DNA of 12,849 bases, taken from positions 1 through 12,849 of the forward strand of contig CALAZQ010000554.1 in the NCBI GenBank assembly GCA_937926325.1. The letters run 5' to 3'. Numbering within the stretch: position 1 is the first letter of the stretch; every line of letters begins with the position of its first letter. This DNA is from an uncultured Planctomycetaceae bacterium (GTDB lineage Bacteria; Planctomycetota; Planctomycetia; Pirellulales; UBA1268). The position numbers were made by a program, and so were the translations under genes. The notes under the pieces were generated by a model that saw nothing but the letters and a program-made list of their open reading frames with translations, made no database searches and was not told the origin of the DNA. Positions 5,401-12,371 of the stretch are shown in pieces.

Positions 5401-7173
5401 CGCCGGCAGATGCTCCTGCAGCCAGAGTTCCAGCAGGGCCAGCTGCCAGAGCTTTGAGCCCCGCAGGGGCGTGATGTGGGCTTCAGGGTCAGCCAGCAGC
5501 GTGGTGACATAGTCCTGCTGGAAGAGACCGCGGTGGCGGGCGGCGTCGTTGGTGAGGGCGTCGCGGGCCAGATCGAGGAACGGCCCCCGCAGATACTTCA
5601 GGGCCGGCACCGGAAAATATCCCTTCGGCCGGTCGATGACCTCCGCCGGAATCACCCGGCGGGCCGCCTCCTTGAGGATGTGCTTGCCACCACCGGCCAC
5701 CTTCAGCTCAGCCGGCACGGTGGCGGCGAATTCAACCACCTCGTGGTCAAGAAACGGCACCCGGGCTTCGAGGCTTGCCGCCATGGTGTGGTTGTCGACC
5801 CGCTTGACCGGGTCATCGATCAGCATTACCTGGGTGTCGATCCGCAGGGCCTTGTCAATCGGCAGCTCAGCCCCCGGCCGGGCGAAGTGCTCGGCCACAA
5901 ACTGCCCCGCCCAGTCCTGGTCAGCCAGCCCGGCGGCCACCACCTGCTGATACTCGGCAAAGTCGCGGTCAAAAAAGCCCCGGCGGTAGGTGGCCAGAGC
6001 ATCGGTTGCCTCAAGCATCGGCGGATACCAGTGATAGCCGGCGAAAATCTCGTCGGCCCCCTGCCCGCTCTGGACCACCTTCACAAACTTCGCCACCTCC
6101 TGCGAAAGCAGGTAGAAGCCGACGTTGTCGTGGCTGACCATCGGCTCGGACATCTGGCCGATGCATTCCCGCAGGGCCGGCAGGGTTCGGGCGGCATCGA
6201 TCGACAGCTTGTGATGCTTGGTCTGGTAGCGGTTGGCGATGATGTCGGAATATTGAAACTCGTCGCCCGCCTCCCCGCCGACGGCATCAAAGCCGATCGA
6301 AAAGGTCTCGATGCCGCTGGTGCCATGCTCGCCGAGCAGGCCGACCACCAGGCTGGAATCGAGGCCACCCGACAGCAGCACCCCCACCGGCACGTCGGCC
6401 ACCAGCCGCCGCTTCACCGCCCGCCGCATCACATCGAGCGTCGCTTCAATCCAGTCATCTTCGGTGAAGCCTGCCTGCTCGGGCCGGCTGCCAAAGCTGA
6501 CGTCCCAGTACCGCTGCTGCTTGATGGTTCCATCGGGCTCGATGGTGGCGACGGTGGCCGGCGGCAGCTTCTTCACCCCGCTTAAAATGGTCCGCGGTGG
6601 CGGCACAATCGAGTGAAAGGTCATGTAGAAGTTCAGTGCCACTGGGTCGATCGACGTGTCGACCTCGCCGGCAGCCAGCAGGGCCGGCAGGCTGGAGGCA
6701 AACCGCAGCCGCCGCGGCCCCTCACTGTAATAAAGCGGCTTGATCCCCAGCCGGTCGCGGGCCAGCACCACCCGGCCCGAGTCGCGTTCATGGATGGCGA
6801 AGGCAAACATGCCGTTGAGCCGCTTGACGCAGTCGGCACCCCAGGCGTGATAGGCCTTGAGGATCACCTCGGTGTCACCGGTGCTGAAAAACTGATAGCC
6901 CTTCCCCTCAAGCTCAGCTCGCAGTTCAGGGTAATTGTAAATGGCGCCGTTGTAGGCAATCGACAGGCCGAGGGCGGCATCGACCATCGGCTGCTGGGCC
7001 GCCTCGGAGAGGTCGATGATCTTCAGTCGGCGGTGGCCGAAGGCGACTCGGCCGCGGGCGACCAGCCCGGCACCATCGGGCCCCCGCCGCACCATCGTGG
7101 CGGCCATGCGATCGACAGCAGCCACATCGGCGGCGTCGGAACCGAAACGAATTTCACCACAGATGCCGCACAT
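5386..7173 (-). CDS. asnO: N-acetylglutaminylglutamine amidotransferase (asparagine-synthase family)
   Basis: First gene of the NAGGN cassette. AsnO uses ATP and glutamine to amidate the C-terminal carboxylate of N-acetylglutaminylglutamine, giving the compatible solute NAGGN. The 595-residue protein starts MCGICGEI, so the class II glutamine amidotransferase nucleophile is Cys2 after Met removal. HRRLKIIDLS (47-56), YNGAIYNY (74-81) and TGDTE (98-102) complete the glutaminase site. The synthetase half has the pyrophosphate-binding loop SGGLDSS (268-274) and SGQGADEIFAGYHWY (369-383). DNHTMAASLEARVPFLDHE lies in the C-terminal third. All these positions appear intact. On sequence alone it could be called an ordinary AsnB, but the direct coupling to ngg and the M42 gene, in the order found in Pseudomonas aeruginosa, makes the NAGGN assignment much stronger. 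Upstream is AAGGGTAGG, a modest ribosome-binding site. Confidence 0.93.
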   Translation of the reverse strand: MCGICGEIRFGSDAADVAAVDRMAATMVRRGPDGAGLVARGRVAFGHRRLKIIDLSEAAQQPMVDAALGLSIAYNGAIYNYPELRAELEGKGYQFFSTGDTEVILKAYHAWGADCVKRLNGMFAFAIHERDSGRVVLARDRLGIKPLYYSEGPRRLRFASSLPALLAAGEVDTSIDPVALNFYMTFHSIVPPPRTILSGVKKLPPATVATIEPDGTIKQQRYWDVSFGSRPEQAGFTEDDWIEATLDVMRRAVKRRLVADVPVGVLLSGGLDSSLVVGLLGEHGTSGIETFSIGFDAVGGEAGDEFQYSDIIANRYQTKHHKLSIDAARTLPALRECIGQMSEPMVSHDNVGFYLLSQEVAKFVKVVQSGQGADEIFAGYHWYPPMLEATDALATYRRGFFDRDFAEYQQVVAAGLADQDWAGQFVAEHFARPGAELPIDKALRIDTQVMLIDDPVKRVDNHTMAASLEARVPFLDHEVVEFAATVPAELKVAGGGKHILKEAARRVIPAEVIDRPKGYFPVPALKYLRGPFLDLARDALTNDAARHRGLFQQDYVTTLLADPEAHITPLRGSKLWQLALLELWLQEHLPAGGGC

Positions 7174-7233
7174 ATCGGCCTACCCTTCGTGATGGTGCAG
7201 CCGGCGTGGGAGATGAAATCCATCGACGGCGGT

Positions 7234-7259
7234 CGCGATCACAACGCAGGTTGATCGCG
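7234..7259. promoter_or_regulatory. Inverted repeat upstream of asnO, candidate operator
   Basis: CGCGATCA (7234-7241) and TGATCGCG (7252-7259) are perfect 8-bp inverted repeats with a 10-bp spacer. They lie 61-86 bp before the asnO start in the 248-bp gap that must hold the cassette promoter. A further GATCGCGGG copy lies at 7269-7277. The geometry fits a dimeric regulator. The rest of the gap (7174-7421) has an AT-richer stretch near 7350-7382 that may contain the promoter, but no convincing -35/-10 pair. A 7-bp inverted repeat, CCATCAG (7382-7388) with CTGATGG (7411-7417), lies just after the OPT gene stop and could be a weak terminator without a T-tract. I see no gene in the gap. Confidence 0.4.
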
Positions 7260-7421
7260 GGGCGATGGGATCGCGGGTCGGATTGTCCGTCGGGGCTCGA
7301 CTGCTTTGCATGCCCTCACGTTCTATGCCCGCCTAAAGGCTTCTCGTTGATTAAGTGTCAGGATTTACTGTCACAATGCAACCATCAGCGTTCTTGACCG
7401 CCCGCGGACACTGATGGCGAT

Positions 7422-9269
7422 TCAGCCTGTTCCCAACAGAAGGGTCACAACCGCGGCACCGACGCCGGTAAGGCTCTCCCCCGCCACCAGACCAGCCGCG
7501 ACCGGTAGGATCAGCCGCCGGGCCGCCGTGCCACCTGACCGCGTGGCCACCTCAGCTGCCACGGCCCCGATGAAGAGCGACAGGCTGTTCCAGGCTGGAA
7601 TGACAAACGCCAGGCCAATGCTCACCGGACTGGGCAAGACCGCCGCCCATTGCCGCGGCAGATGCTGCTGCAAAACTGCCAGGGCGGCCCCAGCCACGCC
7701 GCCCACCAGCGACGCAGCCAGTGCCCCTTGCGGTGCTGCCTCCAGCCCGTCGCGAAACAGTTCGGCCACCGCCATCCAAGTGGCGACCGCCGGGGCTGGC
7801 CACTCTGGGGTCAGCAGCATGGCGGCTGGATCGGGCACCAGCACCAGATAGGCGGCACTGCCGGCCAGCGATCCGACGAGCACGCCGAGGCACTGGGCGA
7901 GAGCCTGGGCCCGCACGGACGCCCCGACAAGCAGCCCCGTCTTCAGGTCGTGCAGCAAGTCGGAACACTGCCCAGCCGCCCCACCCGTCACATTGGCGGT
8001 CATCAGGTTTTCGGTGACGCTGGACGGGTTGATCAGGCCAAAGGTCAGCTGGGTCACCTTGCCCAGCGCACCGATCGGCGGAATACCGGTCTCGCCTGAG
8101 ACCCGAGCTGCCACCACCGCCAGCACAAAGGTGAGCCCCACCGCCAGCACGCCCATCCAGGGGCTGATGCCGAAAATTGTTGTCTGCGCCACTGTGGTGG
8201 CGACGGTCACTGCGACCAGCCCAGCAGCCAGCCACGACCACGGGACACCCGGCCCGACGTCCTGGGTCGGCTGCTCGTCCACTGCGTTAACCGCGTCGCT
8301 GGCAGCATGGGGGCGGTGCTGCCCGCCCAGCAGCGATCGCACAAAGCCCGGCAGCGAATAGCCGAACGACACGAGCGCCGCCACCACCATCATGGCCACG
8401 CCGGGCCAGAGCAGAAACTCGACCGCCTCGCCGAAGACTGAACCGGTCGCCTCCACTGGCACGGGCAGCCGCCCACTGGCAAACAGCCAAGGGGCAAGCA
8501 CACCCCAGGCCAGCACTGCGCCCAGCAGCATCGATAGACCAACCCGGAGGCCACAGATGGCCCCAAAGCCGACCATCAACAGCGACGGGTCGAGCAGAAA
8601 CCCAAGGCTGCGGGTGGTCACCGTGGGCAGCCCCAAACTGCCCAGGCCAACCGCCGGGCCGAGCTGCGGCAGGCTGCCGGTCAGCCGGGCGTACAGATCA
8701 ACTGTCAGCTTGACGCCCCCGGACAACAGGCCACCCCCCAGCAGCCAGCGAATCCGCGTGGCTGCCTCACTGCCTGCGGCATAGATTTCGCGGACGGTTT
8801 CGGCAGTGGCTGTGCCGGCGGGAAAGGGCAACTGCTGCACCTCCAGCATCTGTCGTCGCAGGGCCAGCCCCACCAGCACACCGATCAGACTGACGGAGAG
8901 CAGCCAGATGCTCAAGGTCGGCCAGTCGAGAGTGACGCCAGTCAGGATCGTCAGCGCCGGAATCGGCGCCACCAGCCCTGCCGAGATGATCGAGGCGGCA
9001 CTCGAGGCGGCCGTCTGGTTGATGTTGTTTTCAAGCAGCCCCCAGGGGGGCACCCGGTCGCCAACGCTCCGCCGGGCGAGGCCCCAAAACCCCATGCTGA
9101 GCAGGGCGGCGGCGATCGACATGTTGAACGACCAGCCGATTTTCAGCCCCGAATAGACATTGCAGGGCACCAGCACCGCCCCCAGCACCGCCCCGGTGCA
9201 GGCCGCCCGAAACGTGAACTGTCGGTTGGCGGACGCAGCTTCATTGCTGGCAGGGTAGGCTTGGTCCAT
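7422..9269 (-). CDS. OPT-superfamily oligopeptide transporter
   Basis: A 615-residue, strongly hydrophobic polytopic membrane protein of the oligopeptide transporter (OPT) superfamily. These are inner-membrane secondary carriers that usually import small peptides or metal chelates with protons. Family-like stretches are NVYSGLKIGWSFN (37-49) after the first helix, WGLLENNINQTAASSAASI (76-94) with its polar residues in a membrane region, LPFPAGTATAETVREI (147-162), and VSGETGIPPIGALGKVTQLTFG in the second half. A hydrophilic loop (GGQHRPHAASDAVNAVDEQP) splits the two halves. I estimate 14-16 membrane segments. The substrate cannot be read from sequence. The gene ends 248 bp upstream of asnO on the same strand and starts 84 bp from the divergent sensor kinase. 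A role in moving NAGGN or its peptide precursors is possible but inferred only from position. The ATG at 9269 lacks a clear Shine-Dalgarno. Confidence 0.92.
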   Translation of the reverse strand: MDQAYPASNEAASANRQFTFRAACTGAVLGAVLVPCNVYSGLKIGWSFNMSIAAALLSMGFWGLARRSVGDRVPPWGLLENNINQTAASSAASIISAGLVAPIPALTILTGVTLDWPTLSIWLLSVSLIGVLVGLALRRQMLEVQQLPFPAGTATAETVREIYAAGSEAATRIRWLLGGGLLSGGVKLTVDLYARLTGSLPQLGPAVGLGSLGLPTVTTRSLGFLLDPSLLMVGFGAICGLRVGLSMLLGAVLAWGVLAPWLFASGRLPVPVEATGSVFGEAVEFLLWPGVAMMVVAALVSFGYSLPGFVRSLLGGQHRPHAASDAVNAVDEQPTQDVGPGVPWSWLAAGLVAVTVATTVAQTTIFGISPWMGVLAVGLTFVLAVVAARVSGETGIPPIGALGKVTQLTFGLINPSSVTENLMTANVTGGAAGQCSDLLHDLKTGLLVGASVRAQALAQCLGVLVGSLAGSAAYLVLVPDPAAMLLTPEWPAPAVATWMAVAELFRDGLEAAPQGALAASLVGGVAGAALAVLQQHLPRQWAAVLPSPVSIGLAFVIPAWNSLSLFIGAVAAEVATRSGGTAARRLILPVAAGLVAGESLTGVGAAVVTLLLGTG

Positions 9270-9353
9270 GGGGCATTACCGTAACAGAATCGACTGACGC
9301 AGCCGACTGCTGGATGACTCGCCACCGGGACACACCTTTCCCTTCCCGCCATC
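9270..9353. promoter_or_regulatory. Divergent promoter region between the OPT gene and the sensor kinase
   Basis: These 84 bp must hold the promoters and 5' ends of both the minus-strand transporter and the plus-strand kinase-regulator pair, so the two units may be co-regulated. Two direct copies of CGACTG lie at 9291-9296 and 9304-9309, 13 bp apart, but such short repeats may be chance. No convincing -35/-10 pair was found, and neither flanking start codon has a strong Shine-Dalgarno sequence. Confidence 0.4.
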
Positions 9354-11372
9354 ATGCCGATCAACCGTTGCAGCATTCTGCGGTTCGCCTGTCAGCTGGC
9401 GCTCATCCTGGCAGCGGCGGAAGCCACCGCCACCGAGTCACCAAACGCCTCATGGACGTCGGCCTGGTCGTCCGCCTCGATCGAGTCGCGATTGCGGCAG
9501 ATTGACGATGAACTTGCCACCCTGGCGCACCCCCGGCTGATGACCGGCGTCGGCCCGATCGGTTATCGCTCACGGTCTCATGACACGCCGGATCAGCATG
9601 AATGGCTCGAGATCGACCTGGAGGAAGACTTCGCCATCAACGCCGTGATTGTTGTTCCCGCCCTCTATCACACCCCTGACTCGACCCTTTCAGCCGACGG
9701 GTTCCCCGAGAACTTCAAGGTGATCGCGGCGGCTGACCAGCCTCAGCATGAAACGGTCCTCGCCAGCTTCACGGCGACCGATGGCCTGCTGCCCCGCAAG
9801 GCCCCCCTGCTGATCGAGTGTCCGCCAACGGTCGCCTCGCGGATCCGGCTGGAGGCGACCCGGCTGACACCGCGGGCCTGGGATGGACAGCACTGCCTGC
9901 AGCTGGCCGAAATTTTGGTTTTCTGCGGTGCGCAGAATATTGCCCTGAACCGAGCGGTGACCTGCTCATCGAACGACGACAACCCCGAGGGAGCCCGCGA
10001 TGCACCGTTTCTGGTCGATGGGTTCGTGCCCTATCTGATGGACGCGCAGACAGGGGACCGGAGCACTGCCTTTCTGACCCATCTGCGGTCGGACGAGCCC
10101 TGCTCGATCACCATCGACCTCGGGCAGTCGCACCAGCTTGACGGCCTGCGGCTGCATGCCGCCGATGTCACCGACAACGTGCCGCAGAGTCATGCCAACA
10201 ACTTTGGGATCCCTCGGCACCTGCGTATTGAAGGAGCCGTCACCGCCGACTTTGCCGAGCCAAACCGGCTTGCTGACTATCGCATTGAGTCGTCACTGGC
10301 CACGGGGCCGGTCACCACGCTCCGCATCCCGCCAACCAACTGCCGGTTTGTCCGGCTGACCTCGCTGGTGCCCTCCCTGTCGGGAAACTCAGGCAGGCCA
10401 TTCTTCGGGTTTGCCGAGGTCGAGTGTCTGGTGGAAGGCCGGAACGTGGCTGCGGGTGGGGCGGTCACCACAAGTCTGCCGACCAAGACCCTTTCGCGGG
10501 CCGACCGGCTGGCGGCCATCACTGACGGCAACAACTACTATGGCGAAATCCTCCCGATGCGGACCTGGCTTTCCCAGCTGGCCCGGCGGCACGACCTTGA
10601 GCGTGAGCAGCCACGGCTTCGTGAGGCGCTCACCAACGCCTACCGCAACCAGTCGCAGCTCATCCAGCGGCTCACCTGGCTGAGTCTGCTGCTGCTCGCG
10701 GTGGTGATCGCCGTCATCGCTGTCGAGCGAGCCATCCGGCAGCGGGCCATCTTCCGAACCCGTGAACAGATTGCCGCCGACCTGCACGACGAACTTGGTG
10801 CCAATCTGCACGCCCTCGCCCTTTACGGCGATCTTGCCGCCGAACATGTCGCTCGGCCAGAAAAACTGAGCGGCCTGATCGGCCAGATGCGTGACCTGGC
10901 GACCCGCAGTGGCAAGGCTGCAAAGGCCTGTGTCAATTTGCTTGAGTCGCAGGGACTATACGAGGGCCTCGTGGCCGATCTGACCCGGACATCGTCACGG
11001 CTGTTGGCCGATCTTGAACACACCCTCACGATCGAGGGGAGTGAACACCTCAGCTCGCTTGCGCCGAAGATCCAGATCGGTGTCGCCCTCTTTTACAAAG
11101 AATGCCTGGCCAACATCATCCGGCACTCAGGCGCCACGCGGGTCGAAACCGAACTGCTGGCCACGCCCCGTGAACTCGTGCTGGCGGTCTCGGACAACGG
11201 CCGTGGCCTCGGCCAACAGCCTGCTGCCAGCCGGGGCGACCATGCTCCCGCATCACTCCTCCGCCGAACTCGCCTGCTGGGTGGCTCCGTGGTGGCGGCC
11301 GAGCGTCTCGGTGGCGGCACCCGAGTGACGCTCCGGACCCGCACCTGGCCTCGCTGGCCAACCCTCTCATGA
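9354..11372 (+). CDS. Sensor histidine kinase with tandem discoidin-like ectodomains (HisKA_3 / NarL-type)
   Basis: A 672-residue membrane sensor kinase. Residues 1-26 look like a signal peptide (FACQLALILAAAEATA). An exported region to about 437 holds a first beta-rich F5/8 type C-like unit (about 60-192, with HEWLEIDLEEDFAINAVIV). A clearer second discoidin-like unit follows (about 195-380, from NIALNRAVTCSS, with SITIDLGQSHQLDGLRLH). A shortened third unit-like segment (NVAAGGAVTTSL, AITDGNNYYGEILP) leads into a probable coiled coil. One membrane helix lies at about 438-460 (LTWLSLLLLAVVIAVIAV). The cytoplasmic part has the HisKA_3 H-box IAADLHDELGANLHAL with H478, the N-box YKECLANIIRHSG (N587) and the G1 box SDNGRGLG (614-620). 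The second glycine-rich ATP-lid motif is degraded (HAPASLLRRTRLLGG). Discoidin folds often bind glycans, so a carbohydrate or cell-surface ligand is plausible. It should phosphorylate the regulator encoded 25 bp downstream. Confidence 0.92.
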   Translation: MPINRCSILRFACQLALILAAAEATATESPNASWTSAWSSASIESRLRQIDDELATLAHPRLMTGVGPIGYRSRSHDTPDQHEWLEIDLEEDFAINAVIVVPALYHTPDSTLSADGFPENFKVIAAADQPQHETVLASFTATDGLLPRKAPLLIECPPTVASRIRLEATRLTPRAWDGQHCLQLAEILVFCGAQNIALNRAVTCSSNDDNPEGARDAPFLVDGFVPYLMDAQTGDRSTAFLTHLRSDEPCSITIDLGQSHQLDGLRLHAADVTDNVPQSHANNFGIPRHLRIEGAVTADFAEPNRLADYRIESSLATGPVTTLRIPPTNCRFVRLTSLVPSLSGNSGRPFFGFAEVECLVEGRNVAAGGAVTTSLPTKTLSRADRLAAITDGNNYYGEILPMRTWLSQLARRHDLEREQPRLREALTNAYRNQSQLIQRLTWLSLLLLAVVIAVIAVERAIRQRAIFRTREQIAADLHDELGANLHALALYGDLAAEHVARPEKLSGLIGQMRDLATRSGKAAKACVNLLESQGLYEGLVADLTRTSSRLLADLEHTLTIEGSEHLSSLAPKIQIGVALFYKECLANIIRHSGATRVETELLATPRELVLAVSDNGRGLGQQPAASRGDHAPASLLRRTRLLGGSVVAAERLGGGTRVTLRTRTWPRWPTLS

Positions 11373-11397
11373 TCCGTACCAAAAGGAATGTGTTCAC

Positions 11398-12078
11398 ATG
11401 ACCGTTGATACCGCCCGGACCGCCGCGATCAAACTCATGGTTGTTGAAGACAATCCCGCCTACCGCGACGTGCTCACGCTGGCAGTCAGCGATCAGGAAG
11501 ACATGGTGTTGACCGGACAGTTCGGCACCACCGAAATCGCCCTGCGAACACTTGCGGCGACGCCGGCCGCCGACCGGCCCGACATCCTGCTGCTCGACCT
11601 GCGGCTGCCGGGCATGAACGGCCTCGATGCCATTCCCTTGATTCATGCCGCGTCCCCCCCGACGCGAATCATCGTGCTGTCGCAGTCAGACGCCCCGCAG
11701 GACATCGTGCAGGCGATTTCAGCTGGCGTCTCCGGCTATCTGCTCAAAGACTCCAGCCTGCAACAGATCACCGACGGCATCCGGACTGTCGCGGCGGGTG
11801 GGGCATCGCTCGATCAAAACGTCGCCCGCTTTATTCTCGACACCATGCGGCAGCCTGCCCCCGCGACGAGCGGACCGCTGACCGACCGTGAGCGGGAGAT
11901 TCTTGAATTGCTGGCCGAGGGGCTGCTGAAGAAGGAGATCGCCGCTCGACTGGGGATCGGCTATTCCACCGTCGATACCCATGTGTCGCACATCTACGCC
12001 AAACTGCAGGTTCCCAACGCCCCTGCAGCGGTCAGTGAGGCCTACCGCCGGGGCATCCTCGGGCGCACCAGCCAGTAG
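11398..12078 (+). CDS. NarL/LuxR-family response regulator
   Basis: A 226-residue two-domain regulator and the likely partner of the preceding kinase: 25 bp separate the stop from this start, with AAGGA at 11383-11387 as ribosome-binding site. The receiver domain (about 11-130) has the acidic pair E17/D18 in VVEDNPAYRD, the phospho-acceptor D67 in LLLDLRLPGMNG, VLSQSD near 93-98 and the conserved Lys in GYLLKDSS. The C-terminal LuxR-type helix-turn-helix spans about 161-215: LTDREREILELLAEGLLKKEIA, then GYSTVDTHVSHIYAKL. All expected residues are present, so it should be a phosphorylation-controlled DNA-binding transcription factor. Its targets are unknown. The divergent OPT gene and the NAGGN cassette behind it are the nearest candidates. 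Confidence 0.95.
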   Translation: MTVDTARTAAIKLMVVEDNPAYRDVLTLAVSDQEDMVLTGQFGTTEIALRTLAATPAADRPDILLLDLRLPGMNGLDAIPLIHAASPPTRIIVLSQSDAPQDIVQAISAGVSGYLLKDSSLQQITDGIRTVAAGGASLDQNVARFILDTMRQPAPATSGPLTDREREILELLAEGLLKKEIAARLGIGYSTVDTHVSHIYAKLQVPNAPAAVSEAYRRGILGRTSQ

Positions 12079-12108
12079 CGGGCATTCCGGTTGGAGAAGC
12101 CATGCCCG
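12079..12108 (+). terminator. Hairpin directly after the response regulator stop
   Basis: CGGGCAT (12079-12085) and ATGCCCG (12102-12108) form a perfect 7-bp stem that begins at the base after the TAG stop. The 16-nt interior could pair further (GGTT with AAGCC). There is no T-tract behind it, so it may act in 3'-end stability or Rho-dependent termination rather than as an intrinsic terminator. Confidence 0.35.
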
Positions 12109-12169
12109 AAACCTCTTCAGCTGATGATGGCCGCTTCGTGCTGCCACGCCCCCCGCTACCGCAGAGAAT

Positions 12170-12192
12170 TACCCCCCCTCGGGTATTTTTTT
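12170..12192 (+). terminator. Candidate intrinsic terminator of the kinase-regulator operon
   Basis: A 5-bp stem, TACCC (12170-12174) with GGGTA (12181-12185), is followed at once by seven T residues (12186-12192). The stem is short, but the T-tract is the longest in the region and is correctly placed about 90 bp after the regulator stop. Confidence 0.45.
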
Positions 12193-12371
12193 CCTTTGGC
12201 ATCCCGTATCCGCACGATGGCCTCGCGACAGCGGCAGGCCGATAATTAAATGTTGTTGGAATCTGGGCTTTTGTTGGGAACCAAGCTTTTTCGCTCTGCC
12301 CGGGTTTTTCTTTGCGTTGTCGGGGTGTCCGGAAACCTTTTCGCATCCGTCTTTTTCAGGAGGTTTTTGTC
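12193..12371 (+). promoter_or_regulatory. Long leader / promoter region of the DUF1559 gene, with strong ribosome-binding site
   Basis: This stretch holds no gene that I can support and is richer in T runs than its surroundings. A short hairpin pairs GGCCT (12219-12223) with AGGCC (12236-12240). The AT-rich GATAATTAAAT (12241-12251) could include a -10 element. A weak stem-loop, GCTT (12267-12270) with AAGC (12283-12286), is followed by five Ts. The region ends in AGGAGG at 12358-12363, eight bases before the ATG at 12372, the best Shine-Dalgarno sequence in the window, suggesting high translation of the downstream protein. Confidence 0.5.

Noticed and set aside
3743-5512. 589-codon open frame on the plus strand opposite ngg
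   Set aside because: It is a mirror of the high-GC third-position pattern of ngg. Its translation has no recognisable domain and is rich in Arg, Pro and Gly, while the opposite strand encodes complete GNAT and ATP-grasp motifs.
5476-6585. 369-codon open frame on the plus strand opposite asnO
   Set aside because: Antisense shadow. The minus strand encodes all glutaminase and synthetase motifs of AsnO across the same bases.
5386-7173. Plain asparagine synthetase (AsnB) annotation
   Set aside because: The family fits, but tight coupling to ngg and the cassette M42 peptidase points to the NAGGN amidotransferase rather than asparagine synthesis.
7206-7397. 63-codon plus-strand frame between asnO and the OPT gene
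   Set aside because: No ribosome-binding site, no recognisable features and an Arg-rich random-looking composition. The gap is better explained as a regulatory region.
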